Shown here: in pieces, positions 1 to 11,000 of the stretch
Layout: the number at the start of each line of letters is the position of its first letter
Numbering within the stretch: the first letter of the stretch is position 1
Position numbers and translations under genes: made by a program
The notes under the pieces: model-generated
Told to the model about the DNA's origin: nothing
Seen by the model: only the letters and a program-made list of their open reading frames with translations
Database searches by the model: none
Source of the DNA: Saprospiraceae bacterium
GTDB taxonomy: Bacteria > Bacteroidota > Bacteroidia > Chitinophagales > Saprospiraceae
Assembly (NCBI GenBank): GCA_016717105.1
Contig: JADKGF010000041.1
Location: forward strand, 1 to 25,034
Length of the DNA stretch: 25,034 bases
Direction: 5' to 3'

Positions 1-2710
1 ATTGATAATTGTGGTATAGCTTCATTTAAAGTGAGGAAAATGACAGACATTTGTGGATTCGGTTTGCAATCAGGTACTTACGTAGATTTTTGTTGTCTTG
101 AATTGGGTAAAACCATTATGGTTGCACTCGAAGTCACTGATATACATGGTAATAGCAATACCTGCATGGTAGAAGTAACAGTGGATGATAAGCTGAAGCC
201 TACGTTGACATGTCCGCCAAATATTACCTTGGCTTGTTCAGACTATTTAGATACATCACATCTTGAAATTTTCGGTACTGTCGTCACTGATCCCACTAAA
301 ATAAAAGATGTTGTGGTCAATAATTTTTATCACCATGGGTTTGTTGGTAAAGATGGATTGGCAAAAGATAATTGCAGTGTCACTGTTACTGAGAAATTTA
401 AAACGGATATTCATTGTCATACAGGTTTTGTTTATCGCACTTTTGTAGCAAGTGATGGTAAAGGTCTTAAGGATTCATGTACCCAAACTATTACTATTCT
501 GAATCCGGATCCTTTCGACGAATTTGATATAACATGGCCTTCACATTATACTGGAAATGGTTGTCGATCAGACCAAACATCACCTGATGTAACGGGCAAA
601 CCTACTTTTGTAAATACGTCTTGTGGAAATGTAACAGCAACATACGAGGATACTAAATTTTACATTGCAGATGGTGCATGTCTCAAGATTATCCGTCTTT
701 GGACCGTTGTGGATTGGTGTCAGTTCGATGGTATAAACAGTAGCGGGAAATGGGGACCATATACACAGGTAATAAAATTGCACAATACAGATAAGCCTAC
801 CATACTTTCATCGTGTACAGATACCACTTTCTGTTCATACGATCTCAACTGCCAAAAAGGGTTTGTCTCACTTAGTGTGATAGGGCAGGACTCCTGTACC
901 GCATCCTCTGATTTGATTTGGAATTATCAACTTGATATATTTAGCGATGGTATCGTGGATTCGAGTGGGAATAAAAATCAATTTTCAGGTGATTTACCGT
1001 TGGGTAATCATAAGATTAAATGGATTGTATCGGATCAGTGTGGTAATACATCTCTTTGTCAACGAGCATTTGCCATTAAAGATTGTAAAAATCCAACACC
1101 ATATTGTTATTCATCACTGACCTTGCCATTAGATGCTTCGACTGGCACTGCCGATATTTGGGCCATTGATTTTGATAAAGGAAGTAGTGATAATTGTACT
1201 GATACTTCTGACTTGGTCTTTACTTTTGATGATGATTATCCTGTTAGTACATTATTCGACAAACCACACTATTTCAAAAACAAAACTTTGAGTACGGAAT
1301 CTGCATATAAGGCTGGTGATGCACAATATTGGTTACCAAACAATCGAAGCTCGGCTTTGTATTTTGACTGTTCTGATATTGCAGATGGCAAATCTGATAC
1401 CTTGATAGTAGGCATGACAGTTTGGGATTCTAATGGGAATAGTGACAAATGCCTGAATCAATTAATTTTGCAAGACAATGGCATGAATTGCCCTGATGTA
1501 ATTTCTTCAGGTACATTGAGTGGCAATATCCGCACACCATATCAATTAGTACCTACAGATGTTATCGTAAATTATCAATCAACAGAATCAAGGCAATGAA
1601 ATATCTGATTCACAAACAGGGAATTATGCATTTGACCATTTGCCTTTTGGATTGGAATACAAGATCAAACCTGAAAATAATAAAAACCCATTACAAGGTG
1701 TTACCACATTGGATCTAGTCCATATTCAAAGACATATCTTGGGATTAGCACCATTTAATGATCCGTATAAGCTCATAGCGGCTGATGCCAATTCTTCAAA
1801 AAGTGTCTCGGCATCGGATTTAGTTGAAATTAGAAAACTCATTTTGGGTTTATCAGATCATTTTCCAAAAGATTTGCCATCTTGGGTCTTTGTGACTGAA
1901 AAGGATGGATTTAGCAATCCGCAAACACCTTATAATTATAATAGCGAAATTTCTATCAAGAATTTCAATGGCGATATTGATTCAATCAATTTTGTCGCGG
2001 TCAAAATAGGTGATGTAAATAATTCGGCAGTAGAGCAAATCCAAGATCACATAACTAATCGTACAAATACAGAACATCATAGCCGTATCATAATAGCTAA
2101 GGTGCAGCGAAGTGATGGCGAATATTTGATTTTGAAAGCTGATGAAGATATGGATGTAGATGGATTCCAATTGTTTCTGCGCATTGAAGGCCTTCAAGAA
2201 ATCATACAATCTGTTCATTGTAGTGGTTTTAAGGAATTTGATTACAACATACAATACGACGAAATAGCTTTAGTGGGTTACCAGTCACAACCTACATCGC
2301 TCAAGAAAGGAGATCAAATCGTAGCTATAAAGCTGAATTCACCTTTGAATCTTCACAATTGTACACTTTCTGCTGGTCGTAATTCAGAAATTTATTCACA
2401 TGATGAACCATTTAAAGTTGTTTTGTCACCTGAAAATGATTCAGACAAAAATATCTCAGTTACTTTATTAACCAATCCAGTGACTGAGGGGCTTAATTTT
2501 ATGATTAGTGGAGCGGCACCTAATATTGAATTGAACTACACGATCACCAATGTCACGGGACAAACCATGCTTACAGGCTTACTCGAGCCCAATGCAGAAG
2601 AAGCTGAGTACTTATTGCCTTTGCAGAGTGTGGTAAGACCTGGCATCTATTACCTTCAAATCAGGCAAAAAGACAAATCTGATACCGTAAAGTTCATCAG
2701 AATCAGATAA
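1..2710 (+). CDS. Giant Cys-rich T9SS surface protein, paralogue 1 (5' partial, one frameshift)
   Basis: The frame is open from base 1, so the N-terminus lies outside the window; the GTG at 31 is only an internal codon. Frame 1 runs to a stop at 1597-1599. The protein then continues in frame 2 (clear from about 1571, to 2710), so one surplus base (or two missing) lies near 1580-1597. Domains in order: HYR-like modules (CPPNITLAC near 210), a module ending IRLWTVVDWC at 685-720, a PTPYC...DNC module (1096-1197), a dockerin-like segment (about 1694-2033: GVTTLDLVHIQRHILGL, then a second loop), a degenerate cohesin-like beta domain (about 2080-2440), and a T9SS type A sorting domain (about 2455-2710, with TNPVTEGLNF and a final VKFIRIR). 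Family knowledge: such tails direct export through the outer membrane by T9SS with surface anchoring or release. The specific function is unknown; adhesin or matrix protein is inferred. It is paralogous to the next two genes. Confidence 0.85.
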
Positions 2711-3184
2711 AAAATCCACACAAACAAGTCTAATTATTGGCTTATGCTTTGATTTGTTCCTACTTCTTTGGAATCAAATTTCAATTCTTCCTTTGTAATA
2801 TTAAAAAAAACTGATGCGCCAAAGCTATATTTTGCAATATGAGGTTTGTGATCTGGATTGAAAAAAAAATGAAAAAAAAATGAAAAAAAATTATTTTCCA
2901 TTTTCTTTAATGACTTGTTGATTTCTTGTTTGTTAAATATTAACAATAAAACTAATGTAATTTTCATATTAAAATACTGTTTCATGTGATACAAAGTTTG
3001 GTCTGAAATTTGGATTTCATAGTTCGTAAGAAGAGAAATTTTATCACATTCCTAAAGAAGGGTAGATGATCTCTGATTGCTTATAATCAAAAATACACGA
3101 GATAATTCTGGTGTTGGCTTAGGCTGATGCTGTTTATTATAGACATTTTTAGCAATTACGAATTTTTACAAAATCCATCAATCG
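2711..3184. other. 474-bp intergenic region between paralogues 1 and 2
   Basis: No convincing gene. It separates two genes of the same strand. It holds no clear rho-independent terminator for paralogue 1, a short array of phased A-tracts (2859-2890, listed separately) and AT-rich sequence before the ATG at 3185. I could not place a good TAnnTTTG promoter box near 3185. An 86-codon minus-strand reading frame (2734-2994) exists but is dominated by Phe/Lys runs from the A-tracts and resembles nothing I know. The region plausibly carries the promoter of paralogue 2, but I cannot locate it. Confidence 0.6.
2859..2890. repeat. Three phased A-tracts, 11-bp period
   Basis: Three consecutive units of TG followed by a run of A: A9 at 2861-2869, A9 at 2872-2880 and A8 at 2883-2890. 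The 11-bp period is close to one helical turn, an arrangement known to bend DNA. It sits about 295 bp upstream of the start of paralogue 2. Repeats of this kind are also prone to slippage and miscounting, so the exact run lengths are uncertain. Confidence 0.8.
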
Positions 3185-6100
3185 ATGAAGAACCCATTAC
3201 TTAAACACACTTTCAACCGGATCAGCGATTCGGGTTTGAAAATTCTCACAACCATGCTGTTACTGCTGGTCATGATAGTAGGAAGTATGCAGGCTCAGAC
3301 TCCAGCAATCAATAAAACTGAATGCTCTTGTCTGAATAACGCTTCCAATGCTACTAACGGACAGTATCTGGATGCATTTACAATCACCACTAATGTTCCT
3401 GGACAAACGTGGGTGCTTGTAAACCCAATTGCTGGTTTTTATCATCCTGCCTCATTGCCGCCACCGGCAGCACCTATTCTCTATTTGCCCAATACATTGA
3501 TACCAGAGACAAGTACTCCTATTCACTACATTTAATGTAACATGGGGACCAACAGCTGGTAGATATTCCATTGGCGTTTCAGGTGTAGCTAATTCCTACG
3601 CTGCACAACCGGTAGGATGTCTTTTTACATCAACTAAGACAGTGGATGTAATTAATCCAGCGCCTTATACCACGATACGCGGTGATTATGGCAATTGCCT
3701 TGGTGATACTGAGACGCACACCATTGCAGCTACAGCTACCCAATTGACTGGTGTGAGTTGGGGCATTTATACAGATCCTGGACTTACTATACCTGCTGTT
3801 GGCATTTCGTTGGCTGTAGGCTCTATCAATTCTAAAACCATCACATGGCCAAATACTCCAGGTACTTATTACCTGACAGTAAGTGGAAATTTCAGAATTA
3901 ATTCGTCTGCAGATTTTTGTACATTCAGAGATGTAAAAAGAATCGTGATCATGGACGAGCCTACAATACCGTTGGCTTGTAACAATCTCGTTCAAATATC
4001 TATGAATCCGAGCTGTGAGTTGTATTTTACACCTGATCAGTTTCTTGAAGATCCTTTGTTTGACGAAGATTATTCTTATGATATCATCATCAGAGATATT
4101 CAGAAAGATACCTTGATACCTAATGGTACCTTGGGCTTCAAATATATTGGAAAAACTCTTGAAGTAAAAATTGTACATGAGTGTTCAGGCAATTCTTGCT
4201 GGGGCTATGCCAAGATAGAAGATAAATCTATTCCGGATTTAGTTTGTCCTCCTAATATCGAAATCACTTGTGATCAATTGGGTAGTCTGGCAGTGACGGG
4301 AATGCCTGTATTTCCTGTTGGAGTTACTTTGTCTCCTGTAGCAGGCACTACTAATAGCTGGATATTAACTGGTTATGACAGATGTAGCTTAGTGACACTC
4401 AAGTATGTAGATACAGTAACTAACGCTGACTGTAGTGATGTGGATTTTAGCTCATATATAGATAGAGTTTGGACTGTAACTGACGGATCAGGCAATACTT
4501 CAACTTGTACACAAGTAATCAGTGTTGAGCGCGCTAGTATTCTTGATGTGATCTTCCCTTCCAACTGGGATAGTGCAACAGGCCCAAATGCAAGTCTTGA
4601 AGCTTGTGGTACATGGCCTAAAATAGCTTATAAAGTGAATGGCATCGAGCAAACTTATGTGTTGAATGGTGTAACAAAAGTAGATTCAGTTCCTGATCCT
4701 GCTTACACGGGTTATCCATTCGGTATTCAATGTTTGAAAGCATCTGTTGCATATACAGATAAGAAGATATTGCTTTGTGGTACTAATCCTCATGCTTATA
4801 AACTTATTAGAAAGTGGCAGGTAGTGGACCATTGTGCGGCTGAGCCAAACAAAATCAGAGAGATGAATCAGCTGATCACTGTAATGGATACAAATCCACC
4901 AACAATAACAGCTCCTGGCGATATAACAACATCTGGTGCATCAGTAGCTGCACTCTTATATACGGCTGAGCACAAATGTACAGCTGATTGGAGTGTGAGA
5001 CCGCCAGTTATCATCAGTGATTGTACTACCGCAACCTGGGAAATTAGTTTTATATTAGCAGACAATACTGGAGCTGCACCTGTAAATGCAACCTACGTTA
5101 AAAATCAGGTACTACAGAAGTGACAGGCAGCTGTCCAAATTTCACAATTAAAAATTTACCTGCAGGATATGCATGGTTGAAATATACAGCAACTGACCTT
5201 TGTGGTAATACTTCAGATGCTTATACAGAAATTTTGGTTGTGGACAATCAGCCACCAACTCCAGTTTGTGATAAAAATAGCATCGTTGCCATTGGCGCTA
5301 ATGCAGAATCTTATGCAGGTGTTTTGACCTTTGATGATGGAAGTCATGATAATTGTGCGCTTAAGTGTATGAAAATCAGAAGAGTGGATAATCCTGTAGC
5401 TTGGAGTTCATTACCATGTGACAATCAGTTGAAATTTACTTGTAATGATATAGGCGTAAATAAAACAGTATCTGTTGAGTTATATGTAGAAGATTATGCA
5501 GGTTTGTTCAATACTTGTATGGTAACTGCAAAAGTTCAGGATAATATTTTCCCTGTATTAACTCCACCAGCTAATACAACAGCAAATTGTTATGAAGACC
5601 TTACATCATTGACAAGATTCGGATCCGCTACTGTCACTGACAATTGTAGCGCTACAGTAAGAGATTCTGTAGTGAGAAATCTCAATGATTGTGGTGTAGG
5701 TACGATTACAAGATATTTTATTGCTACAGATGTATCTGGAAATAAAGTAATTAGAAATCAAGTGATAACTGTTGGAAATAACAAAGCCTTTACAGGAAGT
5801 GATATTGATTGGCCAGATACTTATACGACCAATGCAAGTTGTGCTTCAGACATCAAACCTGAAAATTTGAGTGATCTCTATGCTAGACCTAAGTTTATTA
5901 GAAATACCGATTGTGCACAATTAGCGTCAAGTTATGAAGACATTGTATTCAATTTTGCAGATAATGTTTGTGTGAAAATATTGAGACAATGGAAAGTGAT
6001 AGACTGGTGTCAGCGAAATCCATTGTTCCCTGGTAGTGGCGAGTGGACATACACCCAACTCATCATGGTAAATAATGTGAAAGCCCCTGATATTACTAAA

Positions 6101-7948
6101 GGTTGTTCTACTGCTGACTTGGTAATTACACAAGTTGGTTCATGTTCTGCCAATGTAAGTGTAACAGCTACCGCTACGGATGATTGTACACCTGTTGAAA
6201 AATTGGAATGGACATATACTATAGATGAAGGTAATAATGGAAGCTTGGAAGTTACAAATGGCACTGGTGCTACTGTAAATAGAGTATTCCCTTATGGAAC
6301 ACACAAGATCAATTGGACTGTAAAAGATGGTTGTAAAAATGTGAAGACTTGTTCAAATACATTCACAATAGCAGATGACAAGAAACCAACACCTTATTGT
6401 ATTACTGAATTGGTAACTGTGATCATGTCAAGTTCTAAGGAAGTTACGATTTGGGCATCTGATTTTGACAAAGGAGCGACAGACAACTGTTCTGTAGGTA
6501 ATCAAATCACGGCATCTTTTTCTGCTACCAATAGAAATGACATCTCCAGAACTATCAGATGTGCTGATCTTAATGGTGAAGCTAGCAAAGAGTTTACATA
6601 CAATGTGTATGCAATAGACGCAGCTGGCAATAGTGATTTTTGTACAGTAAGACTCAAAGTTCAAGACAACAATAATTCGTGTACTACAAGCAGTACTACG
6701 CAAGTGGTATCATTGAGAGGAAATGTATTTACTGAGGCTGATGAAGCGCTCCAGAATGTACAAATTGAATTGAGCTCTAATCAGACAGAGTTTCCGAAAA
6801 CAATAAAAACTGGTACAGATGGTCAGTTTGCTTTTGCTGAATTGCCGATAAATGAAGATTATGTTGTAGCAGCTGAGAAAAATGATGATGTACTCAATGG
6901 TGTTACTACATTAGACCTTGTACACATACAAAGACACATCTTGGGCTTGGCTGCTTTGGAGTCACCATACAAGATGATCGCAGCTGATGTTAACAACTCT
7001 GCTAAGGTGACTGCTTCTGATATCGTAGAATTGAGAAAAGTGATTCTCGGTATTCAACCATTGTTCGTAAACAATAAGAGTTGGAGATTTGTAGATGCAG
7101 CTTATAAGTTTGCTGATGCACAGAATCCTTTCCCTTATATTGAAGTGGCAGAGATGACTGACCTTAATCACAATGTCGATGCCATGGATTTTGTGGCTGT
7201 AAAAATCGGTGATGTGAATGGATCAGCTAAAGCAAATGTTGGATCAGGTGATGTGACAAGCAGAAGCCAAGTCAGATTATTGGTTCCTACCATTACCGCC
7301 AATGCTGGAGATATTGTCAATATTGATATCAATGCTGAAGAATACCTATCACTGGCAGGAATGCAAATGACCTTAGAAATTGATAATAGCTTGGTCGAAT
7401 TGGTGGATATCCAATCTCAAAGCTTGAATTTTGGTGCTGAACATATGGGCTTCGGTAGATTGTCAGACGGACTAATCAATATAAGCTGGAACGATAATGT
7501 GTCTAACACAGTAAAAGATAAGATACTTACGATTAAGGTTAAAGTTTTGAAAAGTGTAGCGGATAAATCTGTTTTAACATTACAAAAATCACAACTTGCA
7601 CCTGAGCTTTACTTGACAGAAGGCGCAGATATACAAACTGCATCTGTTCAATTGTCAACTATAAGCAGAGAAAAACCAGACTCAGACATTTTTGAAGTGT
7701 ATCAGAATGTTCCTAACCCATTTAATGCATCGACTGTGATTGGATTCAATCTGCCGGCATCAAATGTGGCTACCGTTAAGTTATTTGACCTGACCGGAAA
7801 ATTGGTATATCAAAATAGTCAAAACTTCCAGAAAGGGTATAATACATTCACTATTGACGCGCAGTCGCTCAACTTAAATGGCGTACTCTATTATCAGATC
7901 GATACGGATACGGATTCTGCTACCCGCAAAATGATAATCATTAAATAA
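3185..7948 (+). CDS. Giant Cys-rich T9SS surface protein, paralogue 2 (two frameshifts)
   Basis: About 1590 residues once two breaks are bridged. The start ATG at 3185 gives a signal peptide: basic N-terminus, hydrophobic LTTMLLLLVMIVG, cleavage after MQA (residue 37). Frame 2 runs to a stop at 3533-3535, but coding continues in frame 3 (from about 3525, TTFNVTWGP) to 5123, then returns to frame 2 to 7948. Making the A5 run at 5100-5104 an A6 joins the second break as YVKKSGTTEVTGSCPNF. Domains: a unique N-terminal Cys-poor part, an N-module shared with paralogue 3 (LACN...GNSCWG, 3976-4205), HYR-like modules, two copies of the W-x-V-x-D-[WH]-C module (ending near 4836 and 6010), two PTPxC...DNC modules, a dockerin-like segment (6890-7225), a cohesin-like domain (about 7264-7660) and a T9SS tail (about 7690-7948, NVPNPFN...MIIIK). 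Function unknown; surface scaffold or adhesin is inferred. Confidence 0.88.
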
Positions 7949-7963
7949 ACAAATCAGAATGAT

Positions 7964-8007
7964 AGGTGACAAGCTGGATGAAAGACGAAGCAACCAGCTT
8001 GTTACCT
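7964..8007 (+). other. Strong hairpin between paralogues 2 and 3
   Basis: A 14-bp inverted repeat: 7964-7977 pairs with 7994-8007 with a single G-T wobble and no bulge, around a 16-base loop. It lies 16 bp after the stop of paralogue 2 and 47 bp before the ATG of paralogue 3. No T-run follows, so it does not look like a classical intrinsic terminator. An mRNA-stabilising, processing or attenuating role within a shared transcript fits equally well (inference). Confidence 0.75.
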
Positions 8008-8054
8008 TACTCTTGAAATCACAACGATTAAATAAAAATTAAAATTTTCATCCA

Positions 8055-11000
8055 ATGAAAAGACCCAATTTTACACAATTCAATTTTCTGAATAAGATTT
8101 CAGAATTTTTTAAAGCGAACACAAGGGCATTCTCAATTGTTTTAACCTTAACTTTCATATATACTAATACATATTCTCAATACGATTGTAATTCTATCCT
8201 TGCTTGCAATGATGGCGTTCAGATATCTTTGGACGATGATTGTGATCTATACATTGAGCCTGATATGATCCTCGAGGATCCAGCTTATGGTGATGTTGCT
8301 TATGACATCTCTGCAAAATTGCCTAATGGTACATCCATGACTCAGGTTACTGTAGGTTTGGATCCATTAGGAAGACCTGTTAGAAGAGTAGCTATAAACC
8401 GAACACATATCGGAATGGCACTTGAAGTCAAAGTAAGTTTGAGAGGTTGTGGTAACTCATGTTGGGGTACTGCAAATATAGAAGACAAACTTGCACCTGT
8501 TATTACTTCATGTCCTTGCGAACCGCGTATTACAACGTTTACAGGCAGTGTAGATGCTGCAGTAGATGGAAGTTATGACAGACCATCAGTGGTTTCTGGT
8601 TGCCCTGGTGCAATTACAACTGGCGTAATTTATGATGCAAGAAATTTTGCACTTGATGCAGATGGAATAGTAGATATTTCCTTACCTGCGACAAGCGTCA
8701 GATTTTCATTATATGTAAATAGTTTTAATCCTGTTTCACCGTGTACCAATCTTTTGGCAACAAATGCTACATCTTTCCACGGGCCTTTAAATGATGGTGT
8801 GAATTATGTGCTTGTTGTGAGTTCAATAGGTACAGGAACGCCTCCAGGTGGTATAGGTTATACAGTACATTTGGATACGGATACAGGCAATATCAAATCA
8901 TCTGTGGCTGCGACAGTATGTGTACGCACATGTCTCAATGAAGCGTCATTGCTCGCTCAAACAGTTGCAAACGCAAGCACGCCACCAGTATTCACAGATG
9001 GATGTGCTGGTTCGTTGACACTTACCAAGAGAGATGAAATCGAAGTATTGGGATGTCAAGGTCAATACAGTAAAGTGATTAAAAGAATTTGGAATGCGAA
9101 GGATGCAAGTGGCAATACTTCCGCTGACAAAATACAATATTTTTATATAGAGCGACTTACATTAGCAGATGCACAATGCCCTGCTGATTGGATCAAAGAA
9201 TGTGGTACATCATATGTTGCCTTACCGAACGGTGCACCTTCACCTGTCACAAGTGGTATGCCTATGATCATCGGATGTCAGAATATCCAAGTTTATTATG
9301 AAGATGTAGTTTTTGATCTTTGTGGACCTGGAATCAAGGTTTTCAGACAATGGACTATCATAGATTGGTGTTCAGGAGAAGAAAAAGTTTGTGGTCAAAC
9401 CATCAAAATAGAAGATACATTTGCACCTTTGATAGATGTACCTCAGCCATTCTCATCACCTATATGTTTTTATGGTGCAGGAGAGTCAGGACCACTTGGT
9501 AGCCCAAAACCTTCAGCTGCCATCATCGGCACTCAGGCTAACGCTTGCATAGCAAAGCCTTGGACAATAACAACTCCAAGTTTGTTGACTGATGCTTGTT
9601 CTGCAGCTAGCAAATTGACTTGGTATGTAAAATTTAAAACAGGCGATGGATCATGTTTCGATCCTGATGAGGTACTTCCATTTGTGACCACTAATGGCAC
9701 AGCATCTGTTTTAGGTACGCCAGGTACTGCAAATTATAGAATTGAAGGATTACCACTTGGTAGAACATGGGTTAGATATTACGCTTCTGATGAGTGTGGC
9801 AATGAAAGAACAGTGACTGTAGAAGTAGATGTGGTAGATACAACACCACCTACAGCAATATGCGAGGACCAATCTGTTATATCGATTGATGATAGCGGCT
9901 GGGGCGAATTATTGGCTTTCTCACTTGACAATCATAGTAACGACAATTGTGGTGAAATCGCTAAATACGAAGTAAAACGTAAAACAACAACTTGTCCAGG
10001 ATATGCTTCTGACCTAAATTTTGGGCCTAAAGTTAGATTCTGTTGTTCAGATATTACATCACCTTCTTCATACGTAACCGTTGTATTGAGAGTATATGAT
10101 GCGGCAGGCAATTATAATGAATGTGAAACGGAAGTAAAAGTTCAAAACAAACGTCCACCATTTATTACATGCCCTAGCAATAAAACATTGACGTGTGGTG
10201 ATTCTAAAATTGCTGCATGGATAAGTGGAACAGCTACTTTTGACACAACATTTTTTGGTAAACCAACCACCGGTGGTGTATGTGGTAGCCAGAGATTTGC
10301 GAGTAGAATAGTTGATAATAATATTTCAGCAAAATGTAATACTGGTACTGTGGATAGAGAATGGTATCTTGTTTCTGACCCAACAGTTAAGTGTACACAA
10401 CGACTTACAATTACATCACCTGCTTTTACTGAAGCAAATGTAACATTCCCAGGTGAAAGGATTATACCATCATGTAATCTTGATGATGCTACGCCAGATG
10501 CGCTAAATAGCAGACCTATCGTTAGCAATCTTTCTTGTCGTGACATCGGAGTTACCTATACAGATCAGGTATTTACCGTTTCCACTGAAGCTTGTATTAA
10601 AATACTTAGAACTTGGAAGGTCATCGACTGGTGTTCTTATCCGACCAATCCTGTTGTTGCAGAAAAATTGCAAGTGATCAAATTGATGGGAACGGGTGGA
10701 GCAGTATTTACAGGCTGTACCCAAAGAATTTCGATACAGATGCGGGTAGTTGTGATAAAGAAGTTACCTTTATCTGCAAGCGCGACAGATGCCTGTACTG
10801 CACCAGAAGATTTGGTATACACATGGTCACTAGACCTTGGTAAAAATGGTACTAATGACTTAAGCGGCTTGGGCAAATCATTTACAAGAGTGCTGCCAAT
10901 CGGTACACATAAAGTGACTTTTACAGTAACCAATAGATGTGGTACACCAACTACATGTATGTATGATGTGACCATAAAAGGTACCAAAAAACCAACACCA

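Noticed and set aside
2734..2994. 86-codon minus-strand reading frame in the gap between paralogues 1 and 2
   Set aside because: Its central Phe/Lys-rich part comes from the A-tract repeat; there is no recognisable domain or credible start context. It could be a decayed remnant, but nothing supports a gene.
3630..4178. 182-codon antisense frame inside paralogue 2
   Set aside because: It lies wholly opposite a well-supported coding region with conserved modules, and its translation has no recognisable domain.
1571..5125. Programmed ribosomal frameshifting in the surface proteins
   Set aside because: The break sites differ, lack a shared slippery heptamer followed by a structure, and have different directions. 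Homopolymer or single-base errors explain them more simply.
10613..10843. 76-codon plus-strand frame overlapping paralogue 3
   Set aside because: Not a separate gene. Only its middle part (KNFDTDAGSCDKEVT) is meaningful, as the true continuation of paralogue 3 across a compensated indel pair.
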